The notes under the pieces: model-generated | Database searches by the model: none | What the model was told of the DNA's origin: nothing | What the model saw: the letters and a program-made list of their open reading frames with translations, nothing else | Shown here: in pieces, positions 23,195 through 32,195 of the stretch | How the letters are laid out: each line of letters begins with the position of its first letter | Numbering within the stretch: the first letter of the stretch is position 1 | From: Pseudomonadota bacterium | Lineage (GTDB): Bacteria; Pseudomonadota; Alphaproteobacteria; HIMB59; GCA-002718135 | Reading direction: 5' to 3' | NCBI GenBank assembly: GCA_027625355.1 | Contig: JAQBWI010000002.1 | Coordinates: forward strand, 1 to 35,164 | DNA length: 35,164 nt | Translations under genes and position numbers: made by a program

Positions 23195-24115
23195 TTAATT
23201 AAAAACATAAACTATATAACCAACGTATAATAGTAAGCCTATAGACCCATAGGTTCTTCCTATTCTTTTCAAGAAGATCATAAACCCTAAAATCATCAAA
23301 GTTACAAAAAGCATAAAGAATAAATCAACAGACCCTATAACTCTAGGTATGCTAAAGTTAACAAAGAAAGAAGAGACACCTAGAACACCGAGGACATTAT
23401 AAATGTTTGAGCCCAAAACATTACCAAGAGCAAAGTCAACTTTTCTTCTAATGGCAGATAATATTCCTACCACTAATTCAGGCAAAGAAGTTCCAAACGC
23501 AACTAAAGATACACCTATTATTGCTTCAGGAATATTTAATTGATTTGCAATATTAATTGCAGACTCTACAAAAAGATCCGAGCCATAAATAAGTAATATT
23601 ATTCCACCCACTATAAATGTTATTGAGATGAAAAGAGAATAATCACCCTTTTCTTCAACTTCAGAAACATCGAGTGAACCCTGCTGTATCTGTATAAACA
23701 TAATAATGAACAATAAACAAATCGATAAAATGCCAAAGAGATAGTTAAAAGGTAAAATAAAATAACTCATGAAAATTAAAATGATACCTAAACCAATATT
23801 AATCCAAGCTTGGTTAATTTGATTTTGATTTATGTTACTAATAGGTATTAGAAAAGATGTAGCGGCCATAACTAGAATTAAATTTACAATATTGCTTCCA
23901 ATCACAGCACCAACGGCTAGGTCAGAATGATTTGTAATAACAGCATTAATACTACTTGCTAATTCAGGTAGAGACGTCCCTCCAGCAACGATAACAACAC
24001 CTATGGCAAATAAAGAAACTTTTAATTTTTTTCCAAGGCTTATAGATCCTCTAATAATTATCTCTGCCCCAAAAATAAGTAAAGCCAAACCTATAAACAA
24101 TAAAATTAAATTCAC
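23195..24115 (-). CDS. Na+/Ca2+ exchanger (CaCA family, YrbG-like)
   Basis: 306 residues, hydrophobic throughout, about ten membrane segments in two inverted halves. Each half has the ion-binding alpha-repeat: GGTSLPELASSINAV (GTSLPE at 46-51) and FGTSLPELVVGILSA (GTSLPE at 208-213), the signature of calcium/cation antiporters. A polar loop with SEVEEKGD (151-158) separates the halves. It should export Ca2+ (or exchange another cation) against Na+ across the inner membrane, which fits a marine cell with a sodium gradient. It diverges from the GMC gene and has no obvious functional link to the catabolic neighbours. Confidence 0.9.
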   Translation of the reverse strand: MNLILLFIGLALLIFGAEIIIRGSISLGKKLKVSLFAIGVVIVAGGTSLPELASSINAVITNHSDLAVGAVIGSNIVNLILVMAATSFLIPISNINQNQINQAWINIGLGIILIFMSYFILPFNYLFGILSICLLFIIMFIQIQQGSLDVSEVEEKGDYSLFISITFIVGGIILLIYGSDLFVESAINIANQLNIPEAIIGVSLVAFGTSLPELVVGILSAIRRKVDFALGNVLGSNIYNVLGVLGVSSFFVNFSIPRVIGSVDLFFMLFVTLMILGFMIFLKRIGRTYGSIGLLLYVGYIVYVFN

Positions 24116-24163
24116 CTCTTCTTAATAATTAAATTTTTTAAAAAAAGATATAAACAAAGGTAA

Positions 24164-25762
24164 ATGGATGTGTTTGATTATATAATAATTGGTGCAGGCT
24201 CAGCTGGTTGTGTTCTTGCAAATAGGCTTAGTGAAAATTCTAAACACAAAGTACTTTTATTAGAAGCAGGAGGTAAGGATACTTACCCATGGATTCATAT
24301 TCCTGTTGGGTATTACAAAACAATGCATAATCCAAAAACAGATTGGTGCTTTAAAACAGAGCCTGATGAAAATTTAAATGGAAGATCAATAAATTATCCA
24401 CGAGGTAAAACTTTGGGAGGTAGTTCTTCAATTAATGGACTTCTATATATCAGAGGTCAATCGCGTGATTATGATATTTGGCGTCAACAAGGTAATACTG
24501 GATGGGGGTGGGATGATGTTCTTCCTTACTTTCTTAAATCGGAAAATCAAGAAAGAGGAGCAAATGAATTCCATGGTGTGGGTGGACCCTTGTCAGTTTC
24601 TGATATTAGAGTTAAACTAGATATTTTAGATGAGTTTCAAAAAGCTGCAGCGGAAATAGGCATTCCTAAAACTAACGATTTTAATACAGGTGATAATTTT
24701 GGCTGTGATTATTTTCAAGTAACTGAAAAAAATGGTTTACGATGTAGTACAGCTGTTGCTTATCTCAATCCCGCCAAAAAAAGATCAAATTTAAAAGTTG
24801 AAGTAAAAGCTCATGTTAAGCAAATAAATTTTGATGGTAAAAAAGCTATTGGCATTTCTTATTGGAAAAATGATGAGTTAATTACCGTAAAAGGTAATAA
24901 AGAAGTTATTTTATCTGCAGGATCAATTGGGTCCCCTCATATTTTACAAACATCTGGCATTGGTGATGAAAAAAAACTAAGAAATTTAGGTGTGCCTGTA
25001 ATTCATCATAACGCTAACATTGGTAAAAACTTACAAGATCACTTAATGTTACGTCCAGTCTATAAAGTAAAGAATATCAAAACTTTAAATAAAACTATCA
25101 ATAGTTTTTTTGGAAAAATGATGATTGGAATGGAATTTGTTTTTTTTAGAAGAGGTGTCATGACCATGGGTGCAAGTCAATTATGTGGATTTGCTAAAAG
25201 TGATGAAAGCCGAGAAACTCCAAATTTGCAATTTCATGTTCAGCCAATTAGTACCGACAGGTTGGGTGGAGCTAATCTTCATAATTTTAATGCCTTTACA
25301 CCAACAGTTGCAAATATTAGACCAACCAGCAGAGGGGAAGTATATATCACCTCAAAAGATAGTCGGGATTATCCAAAAATTAAAATGAATTATCTATCTA
25401 CTGATGATGACCGGCAAGTATCTGCAGCAGGTATAAAATTGGTTAGAAAAATTATTTTTGAAAGTGAAACATTTAAGAAATATGAGCCAGAAGAATTTAG
25501 ACCAGGAATAAATAATCAAAGTGATGATGAAATAATTCAAGCAGCAAGTGAGCATGCGCAAACAATTTTTCATCCTGTTGGAACTTGTAAGATGGGGAAT
25601 GACAGCAATTCAGTAGTTAGTGACAAACTAAAAGTTCATGATATTGAAAACTTACGTGTTGTTGATGCTTCCATTATGCCAAATATAACTTCCGGCAATA
25701 CTAATGCTCCAACAATTATGATCGCGGAAAAAGCTGCAGATTTGATCATTGCTGATCAGTAA
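24164..25762 (+). CDS. GMC-family FAD oxidoreductase (choline/isethionate-dehydrogenase type)
   Basis: 532-residue glucose-methanol-choline oxidoreductase. The FAD motif is GAGSAG (10-15) with E34 ending beta2, the GMC signature GKTLGGSSSINGLLYIRG is at 81-98, the second signature (SAGSIGSPHILQTSGIG) is in the middle, and the catalytic pair is His470 (FHPVGTCKMG) plus Asn512/514 (SGNTNAPT). It oxidises a primary alcohol to the aldehyde, passing electrons probably to the respiratory chain. Sequence alone would say choline-dehydrogenase-like. The convergent neighbour 2 bp away is xsc, so oxidation of isethionate to sulfoacetaldehyde (an IseJ-type role; IseJ is a GMC enzyme) is an attractive alternative. 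No betB or choline transporter is nearby. Shine-Dalgarno AAAGG is clear. Confidence 0.88.
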   Translation: MDVFDYIIIGAGSAGCVLANRLSENSKHKVLLLEAGGKDTYPWIHIPVGYYKTMHNPKTDWCFKTEPDENLNGRSINYPRGKTLGGSSSINGLLYIRGQSRDYDIWRQQGNTGWGWDDVLPYFLKSENQERGANEFHGVGGPLSVSDIRVKLDILDEFQKAAAEIGIPKTNDFNTGDNFGCDYFQVTEKNGLRCSTAVAYLNPAKKRSNLKVEVKAHVKQINFDGKKAIGISYWKNDELITVKGNKEVILSAGSIGSPHILQTSGIGDEKKLRNLGVPVIHHNANIGKNLQDHLMLRPVYKVKNIKTLNKTINSFFGKMMIGMEFVFFRRGVMTMGASQLCGFAKSDESRETPNLQFHVQPISTDRLGGANLHNFNAFTPTVANIRPTSRGEVYITSKDSRDYPKIKMNYLSTDDDRQVSAAGIKLVRKIIFESETFKKYEPEEFRPGINNQSDDEIIQAASEHAQTIFHPVGTCKMGNDSNSVVSDKLKVHDIENLRVVDASIMPNITSGNTNAPTIMIAEKAADLIIADQ

Positions 25763-25764
25763 AT

Positions 25765-27534
25765 TTATTGAACGACTGTATCCCTACTATCAATACCAGC
25801 AACTTCGACAGGTGCTTTCATAGCATCTCTTCTAAATGGCTCACCTAATTCTTGATTTAGGATAACTTCAATAAAAGTTGTTACACCATTCATTTGATCC
25901 ACGCATGATGTTTTAAGCGCTTCTGTCAACTCTGATTGAGTTGTAACTTTAACTCCTTTAAATCCACACGCTTCTGCTATCTTTGCATAACTTAATTTTG
26001 GATCAAGCTCTGTTCCTATAAAATTATTATCATACCAAAGAGTTGTGTTTCTCTTCTCTGCTCCCCATTGATAATTTCGAAATATAACCATCGTGATATT
26101 TGGCCATTCTTCTCGGCTGCATGATGTCATTTCACTCATACTAATTCCAAAAGCACCATCTCCAGAAAAACCAACTACAGGCGTGTCAGGACATCCAATT
26201 TTTGCTCCTAAAACTGAAGGAAAGCCATATCCACATGGTCCAAATAAACCTGGGGCTAAATATTTTCTTCCCTGTTCAAATGTAGGGTATGCATTTCCAA
26301 TGGCACAGTTATTACCAATATCGCTAGAGATAATTGCATTATCTGGTAATCCGGCTTGAATAGCTCTCCACGCCATACGAGGTGACATTCTATCTGGATC
26401 TCTTTCTCGAGAATCTTTATTCCAAGATGTTCCTTCATCATCTTCTTCATGATCAAGACTTGTTAATGTTTGAAGCCACGCAGACTTAGTTTGATGTATT
26501 AATGCTTTTCTGTCTTCTCTTCCTTCATCACCAGCACTAGATGATAATTTGTTTAAAATTTGTTCAGCAACTAACTTAGCATCACCACAAATTCCTACTG
26601 ATATTTTTTTTGCTAAACCTATTCTATCTGAATTAATATCAACCTGAATAATCTTTGCCTCTTTTGGCCAGTAATCAATTCCATATCCAGGTAAAGTAGA
26701 GAATGGATTTAATCTTGTTCCCAAAGCAAGAACAACATCAGCTTTTGAGATAATTTCCATCGCAGCTTTAGAGCCATTATAGCCAAGAGGACCAACAGCT
26801 AAAGGATGCTTTCCTGGAAAGCTATCATTATGTTGATATCCACAGGCCACTGGAGCATCTAGTTTTTCAGCAATTTTTTTACAGTCTTCAATTGCGTCAG
26901 CAAGAACAACACCAGCACCTGATAATATTACTGGAAATTTTGCATTCGATAAAAGATTCGCAGCTTCACTTATTGCTGCTGAACCCCCAGCAGGTCTTTC
27001 GAATTCTATAATAGAAGGTAATTCAATATCTACTACTTGCGTCCAAAAATCTCTTGGTACATTTATTTGAGCAGGAGCTGAACCTCTCTTTGCTTTCAAA
27101 ATTACTCTATTTAATACTTCAGCCATTCTTGATGCGTCACGAACCTCTTCTTGATAACAAACCATGTCTTTAAATAAGTTCATTTGTTCAACTTCTTGAA
27201 AACCGCCTTGACCCATTGTTTTATTTGCTGCTTGAGGTGTAACTAAAAGCATTGGCGTGTGATTCCAATATGCTGTTTTAATAGGTGTTACTAAACCAGT
27301 AATCCCAGGACCATTTTGCGCTATACACATCGACATTTTTCCAGTTGATCTTGTATATCCATCGGCAATTAATCCACCATTCGACTCATGAGCAACATCC
27401 CAGAAAGTAATACCAGCTTTAGGAAAAAGATCTGAAATTGGCATAAAAGCTGAGCCAATTATTCCAAAAGAATGTTGAATTCCGTGCATTTGTAGAACTT
27501 TTACAAAAGCTTCCTCAGTAGTCATTTTAGCCAT
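25765..27534 (-). CDS. xsc: sulfoacetaldehyde acetyltransferase
   Basis: A ThDP-dependent enzyme converting sulfoacetaldehyde plus phosphate to acetyl phosphate and sulfite, the final desulfonation step for taurine, isethionate and other C2 sulfonates. The N-terminal region MTTEEAFVKVLQMHGI, FGIIGSAFMPISDLFPKAGI and KTAYWNHTPMLLVTPQAA is characteristic of Xsc and not of acetolactate synthase. The catalytic Glu is in AHESNGG, and the ThDP motif runs from GDGAFG to FRNYQWG. The ATG at 27534 is preferred over a TTG two codons upstream because GGAG lies 8 bases before it. No phosphotransacetylase or sulfite-handling gene is adjacent. It is convergent with the GMC gene and divergent from uvrC. Confidence 0.93.
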   Translation of the reverse strand: MAKMTTEEAFVKVLQMHGIQHSFGIIGSAFMPISDLFPKAGITFWDVAHESNGGLIADGYTRSTGKMSMCIAQNGPGITGLVTPIKTAYWNHTPMLLVTPQAANKTMGQGGFQEVEQMNLFKDMVCYQEEVRDASRMAEVLNRVILKAKRGSAPAQINVPRDFWTQVVDIELPSIIEFERPAGGSAAISEAANLLSNAKFPVILSGAGVVLADAIEDCKKIAEKLDAPVACGYQHNDSFPGKHPLAVGPLGYNGSKAAMEIISKADVVLALGTRLNPFSTLPGYGIDYWPKEAKIIQVDINSDRIGLAKKISVGICGDAKLVAEQILNKLSSSAGDEGREDRKALIHQTKSAWLQTLTSLDHEEDDEGTSWNKDSRERDPDRMSPRMAWRAIQAGLPDNAIISSDIGNNCAIGNAYPTFEQGRKYLAPGLFGPCGYGFPSVLGAKIGCPDTPVVGFSGDGAFGISMSEMTSCSREEWPNITMVIFRNYQWGAEKRNTTLWYDNNFIGTELDPKLSYAKIAEACGFKGVKVTTQSELTEALKTSCVDQMNGVTTFIEVILNQELGEPFRRDAMKAPVEVAGIDSRDTVVQ

Positions 27535-27643
27535 CTTCAAATCTCCAATTAATATATTATGTTAATTATTTAGACTTATTTATTTAAATTCAAATTTTTG
27601 ACTATAATAAATTAAGATCATAATCTAGGAAATTAATTCGATA

Positions 27644-29530
27644 ATGAGTAAAAAAGAGATAAAAACTAATATTCAACTTACTAACATTACGCCAAATCTA
27701 AATGGACAAGAAATAATTAAATTTATAGCCAAAACGTTACCTCACCAACCAGGTGTATATCAAATGGAAGATGAGGATGGTCAAATACTATATATTGGTA
27801 AAGCAAAAAATCTTGCGAAGAGAGTCATCAATTATACGTCTCTTAATAACTTAACTCGCCGTTTACAAAGAATGGTTAGTTTAACAAAACAAATGAATTT
27901 TTTTGTCACTAACACTGAGATTGAAGCATTACTTTTAGAGTGTAATTTAATTAAGAGACACAAACCACGTTTTAATATAATTTTAAGAGATGATAAATCC
28001 TTTCCATATATTCTCATAAATAAAGAACATAAATATCCTCGTTTACAAAAATATCGCGGTAGCAAAAAAATTAAAGGAGATTATTTTGGTCCTTTTGTCT
28101 CTCCATCGGTAGCTGATTATACTCTCATAGCACTTCAAAAAGCCTTTTTATTACGAAGTTGCTCAGACGGTGTTTTCAGTAACAGATCTCGCCCTTGTCT
28201 TCTTTATGATATCAAAAGATGCAGTGGTCCTTGTGTGAATTCAATTAATGAGACAAAATATAAAGAGAGTATAGATGATGCCAAAAAATTTTTAAAAGGT
28301 AACACAAAAAAAATTGAAAAAAAACTAAATGCCAAAATGCTATCCGCTAGTAAAAATCAAATGTTTGAAGAAGCTGGACGATTACGTGATAGAATCAAGT
28401 CAATAAATCAGATTCAAAAATATCAATCTGTTTATATTAAAGAAATGAGAAACATTGATATTTTTGCTATCAAAATTATTGATAACAAAAGTTGTATCCA
28501 TGGAAAGTTTTATAGAAATGGAAGTAATTATGGTAACAAATCTTTTTTTCCAACTCATGAAGATACAACAGAAGATGTTGAAATCTTAGAGTCTTTCTTA
28601 TATCAATTTTATGCTAATAAAGATGTTCCTCCTAAGATACTAGTTAACGTTGAAGAAAAGTTTTTTAAAGAAGTTGAAATAACTCTCAACAAAAAAAATA
28701 AATTAAAAACTAAAATAATGAAACCTAAATCTGGTGAAAAATTACAGCATATCTTATTAGCTGAAAAAAATGCTTTGGAGAGTATAAAGCTTAAAAAGAC
28801 AAGTTTAGAAGCTCATCATTCTGCACTAAACTCATTATCTCAACTTCTCAATATAGAATATGAAATAAACAGAGTAGAAGCTTATGATAACAGTCATACC
28901 TCTGGCAAAAATTCTGTAGGGGTTATGGTTGTGGCGGATAAAGAAGGCTTAAGCCCAAGACATTACAGAAAATTTAATATTCGCTATGATATGCAAGAAA
29001 AAAAGATTTCGACTGTAGATGATTATTATATGATGGAAGAAGTCTTAAGTAGACGTCTTAGTAAAATTAATCAAAGTAATGAACCTTCTGTTCCTGATGT
29101 TATTATTATTGACGGAGGCAGAGGACAGTACAACAGTGTTTTAAAAATTATAAAAAAATATCAATTAGAAGATATTAAATTATTAAGTGTTTCAAAAGGA
29201 CCAGAAAGAAATGCAGGGAGAGAAATTGTTCACCTTGAAAACAAAAATGTAAATCTAAAACCTAATGATGTTTTACTTAATTTTATTCAGAGACTAAGAG
29301 ATGAAGCCCACAGATTTGCTATTACTGCCCATCGCTCTAGAAGATCTAAAGCCTCTATAAAGTCAGTATTTGATGAAATTAAAGGTATTGGTACAAAAAG
29401 AAAAAAAGAATTGTTGTTACATTTTGGAACTATTAAAAAAATCAAATCAGCATCTTTAGAGGAACTAAAAAAGATAAAAACTATTCCAAAAAAGAAACTT
29501 GAAGAATTATATGAATTTTTTAATAGCTAA
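27644..29530 (+). CDS. uvrC: UvrABC excinuclease subunit C
   Basis: 628 residues, full length. Order of domains: GIY-YIG nuclease at the start (GVY 37-39, YIG 50-52, KAKNLAKR) for the 3' incision, the cysteine cluster CSDGVF...RPCLLYDIKRCSGPC (about 175-200), a UVR domain (QMFEEAGRLRDRIKSI) that binds UvrB, the RNase H-like nuclease (EAYDNSHTSGKNSVGVMVV) for the 5' incision, and a C-terminal helix-hairpin-helix (GIGTKRKKELLLHFG). It carries out dual incision in nucleotide excision repair. It is followed by pgsA, moaD and moaE, an order familiar from Alphaproteobacteria. A TATAAT at 27604-27609 could be its -10. Confidence 0.96.
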   Translation: MSKKEIKTNIQLTNITPNLNGQEIIKFIAKTLPHQPGVYQMEDEDGQILYIGKAKNLAKRVINYTSLNNLTRRLQRMVSLTKQMNFFVTNTEIEALLLECNLIKRHKPRFNIILRDDKSFPYILINKEHKYPRLQKYRGSKKIKGDYFGPFVSPSVADYTLIALQKAFLLRSCSDGVFSNRSRPCLLYDIKRCSGPCVNSINETKYKESIDDAKKFLKGNTKKIEKKLNAKMLSASKNQMFEEAGRLRDRIKSINQIQKYQSVYIKEMRNIDIFAIKIIDNKSCIHGKFYRNGSNYGNKSFFPTHEDTTEDVEILESFLYQFYANKDVPPKILVNVEEKFFKEVEITLNKKNKLKTKIMKPKSGEKLQHILLAEKNALESIKLKKTSLEAHHSALNSLSQLLNIEYEINRVEAYDNSHTSGKNSVGVMVVADKEGLSPRHYRKFNIRYDMQEKKISTVDDYYMMEEVLSRRLSKINQSNEPSVPDVIIIDGGRGQYNSVLKIIKKYQLEDIKLLSVSKGPERNAGREIVHLENKNVNLKPNDVLLNFIQRLRDEAHRFAITAHRSRRSKASIKSVFDEIKGIGTKRKKELLLHFGTIKKIKSASLEELKKIKTIPKKKLEELYEFFNS

Positions 29531-29558
29531 TAAGGTTAACTTAATCTAAAAAAAATTT

Positions 29559-30107
29559 ATGAAATTAAATATTTCAAATTTACTTACTTTATTAAGGATC
29601 CTTGTTATACCTGTTATTGTGTTGTGTATTTACATGAACAACCCTTTTTATAGCTGGGTTGCCCTAATACTTTTTTGTGTGGCAAGTATTACAGATTATT
29701 TTGATGGATATATTGCACGCATTAGAAATGAAGTTACTAACTTTGGAACTTTTCTTGATCCAATAGCTGATAAATTATTAGTTTCAGCAGTAATTTTAAT
29801 TTTAACCTCCAAAGAAGTAATTGCAGATTGGGAAACCATACCAGCATTAATTATTCTATTAAGAGAAATAGCTGTATCAGGGCTCAGAGAATATTTAGCT
29901 AAAATTAAAGTTAGTGTTCCAGTTTCACGTATTTCAAAGATTAAAACATCACTTCAACTGATTGCGCTTGCTTTCTTAATTTTAAGTGAGAGTGGAATAA
30001 CAATTATTCCTATTTTATCAATTGGTAAAATGGCACTATGGATTGCAGGGATACTTACTTTATATACTGGGTATGATTATCTAAAGTCAGGATTAAAGCA
30101 TTTTTAA
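29559..30107 (+). CDS. pgsA: CDP-diacylglycerol--glycerol-3-phosphate 3-phosphatidyltransferase
   Basis: 182 residues, the normal size. The CDP-alcohol phosphatidyltransferase motif is complete: D46-x2-D49-G50-x2-A53-R54-x8-G63-x3-D67-x3-D71 (TDYFDGYIARIRN...FGTFLDPIADK). Four or more hydrophobic segments place it in the inner membrane. It makes phosphatidylglycerol phosphate, the committed step to phosphatidylglycerol and cardiolipin. It lies 28 bp after uvrC and overlaps moaD by 1 base (TAATG). Confidence 0.93.
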   Translation: MKLNISNLLTLLRILVIPVIVLCIYMNNPFYSWVALILFCVASITDYFDGYIARIRNEVTNFGTFLDPIADKLLVSAVILILTSKEVIADWETIPALIILLREIAVSGLREYLAKIKVSVPVSRISKIKTSLQLIALAFLILSESGITIIPILSIGKMALWIAGILTLYTGYDYLKSGLKHF

Positions 30108-30352
30108 TGAAAATAATATATTTTGCATGGATCAAAGATATAACAAATTTTCATCAAGAGCTTTTAGATTCAAATGAAATAAAAAATCTAGATGAATTAA
30201 AAAAATATATAATATCTAAATATCCTGATTTAAAAAAACATCTAGATCAAGAAATCCTTAGATTTGCTGTTAACCAAGAATACATTATTGAAAATATTGA
30301 TTTAAAAAAAAATGATGAAATTGCAGTTTTTCCACCTGTAAGTGGAGGATAA
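30107..30352 (+). CDS. moaD: molybdopterin synthase small subunit (sulfur carrier)
   Basis: 81 residues with a ubiquitin-like fold and the C-terminal VSGG tail, which is thiocarboxylated to carry sulfur. With MoaE it converts precursor Z (cPMP) to molybdopterin. It overlaps pgsA before it and moaE after it by 1 base each (TAATG), so the three are translated in tandem. The FPPVSGG end is typical of the family. Confidence 0.9.
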   Translation: MKIIYFAWIKDITNFHQELLDSNEIKNLDELKKYIISKYPDLKKHLDQEILRFAVNQEYIIENIDLKKNDEIAVFPPVSGG

Positions 30353-30768
30353 TGATTAAAATTCAAAAAGAAGATTTTAATTCAGATGAAGAAATTCATA
30401 ACATAAAAAAATTACATTCTAATATAGGAGCAGTAACATCTTTTATAGGATACGTTAGAGATAATAATAATGATAAAAATGTTCAATCTATAAATTTAGA
30501 AGTCTATGAGGAAATGGCTTATAAACAATTAAAGAGAATTATTAATAAGGCTTATTCAAAATGGAAACTCATAGATTGCTTAATTATTCACAGATATGGA
30601 GAGTTAACAGTTAACAGTAAAATTGTTTTAGTTACTTGCTTCTCAGAACATCGTAAAGATAGTTTTGATTCCTGCAATTATATAATGGATTATCTTAAAA
30701 AAGATGCACCTTTTTGGAAAAATGAGTTTTATAAAAATCAAAATGAATGGTTAAGTAATTCTAATTAG
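30352..30768 (+). CDS. moaE: molybdopterin synthase catalytic subunit
   Basis: 138 residues, slightly shorter than the usual 150. Family motifs: GYVRD (33-37), H80-R81 in IIHRYGEL, FSEHRKDSF (R101) and KKDAPFWKNE with lysines 116/117 and 123 matching the catalytic and substrate-binding lysines. It dimerises with MoaD to insert two sulfurs into cPMP. Its end overlaps the convergent ilvE by 8 bp. Presence of moaD/moaE implies molybdoenzymes elsewhere in the genome. Confidence 0.92.
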   Translation: MIKIQKEDFNSDEEIHNIKKLHSNIGAVTSFIGYVRDNNNDKNVQSINLEVYEEMAYKQLKRIINKAYSKWKLIDCLIIHRYGELTVNSKIVLVTCFSEHRKDSFDSCNYIMDYLKKDAPFWKNEFYKNQNEWLSNSN

Positions 30769-31645
30769 AATTATTAACTAGCTCACTAAAATCACTCATA
30801 AATTTAAAAGTGGTTGTGTTATCACCTGTTGTGTAATTCACACTATCTATGGATCTTATTGGGGTAATTTCTGCAGCAGTACCTGTTAAAAAAGCTTCAT
30901 CATAATTTTTAATTTCATCTGGTAATATGTGTCTTACTGTAATTTTAAAGCCTTGCTCTGTTGCCATTTTAATAACTGCTTGACGTGTAATTCCATTCAA
31001 AAAACAATCTGGTATTGGTGTGTGAATATCATTATCTTTTATAAAAAAAATATTAGCTCCAGTACCCTCAGCTACATAACCTCTATAATCTAACATTAAT
31101 GCATCATGATATCCTCTTGATTCTGCAAATTCTTTTGACATAGTGCAGATTATATACGGGCCAGAAGCTTTTGCCTCGTATGGGGCAGTATCTGGGGCTG
31201 GTCTTTTCCAAGGAGATGTAATTAGCTTTAATCCAGCTTTGCGATCTTCTATTTTAAAATAAGATGCCCAGTCATCCCAAACAGCAATTGCAACATTAAT
31301 ATTGGATTGAGTTGTAGAAATTCCCATTTGATGTCCACCTCTCCATGCTAATGGTCTAACATAGCAATCATTATATTTCATTTTTTTAATTAGCTCTTTT
31401 TTTGCAGAGTTTAATTCTTGTTCAGAATAAGGTATTTTAATTCCAATTATATCAGCAGATTTAAAAAATCTTTTTGTATGTTCCTCAGATTTAAATATTT
31501 TTCCATTATATGCTCTTTCTCCTTCAAAAACTGCACTAGCATAATGCAAGCCCTGTGACACAATATGTGAAGTAGCATTTTTCCATGGTATAAAATTACC
31601 ATTCATCCAAATCCATCCTTCTCTATCTTCAAAAGATTTAGCCAT
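30761..31645 (-). CDS. ilvE: branched-chain amino acid aminotransferase
   Basis: 294 residues from the preferred ATG at 31645, which has AGGAG five bases upstream; an in-frame TTG further up (31678) would add 11 residues but has no such site. A fold-type IV PLP enzyme: K159 (PYEAKASGPY) is the Schiff-base lysine, at the same number as in E. coli IlvE, and GYVAEGTGANIFFIKD binds the PLP phosphate region. It interconverts Leu, Ile and Val with their 2-oxo acids. It diverges from the MarR/response-regulator/kinase cassette, a neighbourhood I associate with Alphaproteobacteria. Confidence 0.93.
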   Translation of the reverse strand: MAKSFEDREGWIWMNGNFIPWKNATSHIVSQGLHYASAVFEGERAYNGKIFKSEEHTKRFFKSADIIGIKIPYSEQELNSAKKELIKKMKYNDCYVRPLAWRGGHQMGISTTQSNINVAIAVWDDWASYFKIEDRKAGLKLITSPWKRPAPDTAPYEAKASGPYIICTMSKEFAESRGYHDALMLDYRGYVAEGTGANIFFIKDNDIHTPIPDCFLNGITRQAVIKMATEQGFKITVRHILPDEIKNYDEAFLTGTAAEITPIRSIDSVNYTTGDNTTTFKFMSDFSELVNNSN

Positions 31646-31677
31646 TAAAACTCCTATAAAGTCTTTTTTTAATGACA

Positions 31678-31709
31678 ATTGACTATCAGTGATGCATAAT
31701 TAAGTCAAT
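31678..31709. repeat. 7-bp inverted repeat in the ilvE / marR-type divergent region
   Basis: ATTGACT (31678-31684) and AGTCAAT (31703-31709) flank 18 bp that include a CATAAT (31695-31700), a possible -10 for the MarR-type gene. The repeat ends on the base before its ATG. It could be an autoregulatory MarR site, but the symmetry is short and untested. Confidence 0.3.
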
Positions 31710-32195
31710 ATGGCTGACCTAAATAATTTAATATCGCCTTTTTTCTTAAATGAAAAAGAAATAAGAAAAATTATAGAACTAGTTTTCTTTTCCTATAGGG
31801 ATTTTACAGCAGGACCTGATCAAATTCTGGAAAAATTAAATTTTGGACGAGCTCATCATAGGGTGATTTACTTTGTAGGAAAAAAAGACAAAATTACAAT
31901 TAAAGAGCTTTTGAGGGTTTTGAAGATAACAAAACAAAGCTTATCAAGAGTGTTAAACCAGTTAGTAAAAGAAGGTTTTATATTAGTTTCAACTGGATCA
32001 GATAAAAGAACAAAAAACCTTTCATTGACCACCAGCGGTCTAAGCTTAGAAAATGAACTATCCACTATTCAAATAACAAAAATTAAGAAAGTTATAAGTA
32101 ATTTTAATAAAGAAGATATCGATGGTTTTATAAAAATTTTATATGAAATGATTGAGGCTGATAATAAAGCAACTTTTCAACATTTAAATGAATAA
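31710..32195 (+). CDS. MarR-family transcriptional regulator (PetP-like position)
   Basis: 161 residues with a winged helix: KITIKELLRVLKITKQSLSR (about 61-80) is the helix-turn-helix, and LVKEGFILVSTGSDKRTKNL is the wing with its conserved SDKR. Dimer helices lie at both ends. Its stop overlaps the start of the response-regulator gene (TAATG). A MarR gene directly before an OmpR-type regulator resembles the petP-petR pair near cytochrome bc1 genes of Rhodobacter; I infer only that it may be the same arrangement. The ligand is unknown. Confidence 0.87.
   Translation: MADLNNLISPFFLNEKEIRKIIELVFFSYRDFTAGPDQILEKLNFGRAHHRVIYFVGKKDKITIKELLRVLKITKQSLSRVLNQLVKEGFILVSTGSDKRTKNLSLTTSGLSLENELSTIQITKIKKVISNFNKEDIDGFIKILYEMIEADNKATFQHLNE

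Noticed and set aside
25765..27540. Acetolactate synthase large subunit as the identity of the ThDP enzyme, and the upstream TTG start
   Set aside because: The N-terminal motifs are those of Xsc and there is no small subunit gene. The ATG at 27534 has a proper Shine-Dalgarno, so the TTG at 27540 was dropped.
27541..27643. AATTAAT...TTAATT symmetry in the xsc-uvrC intergenic region as an operator
   Set aside because: The arms are pure A/T, imperfect and unrelated to the palindromes at 8512 and 13361; expected by chance at this base composition.
30761..31678. Longer ilvE reading frame starting at TTG 31678
   Set aside because: The ATG at 31645 is preceded by AGGAG at good spacing and gives the normal IlvE N-terminus with the catalytic lysine at position 159.
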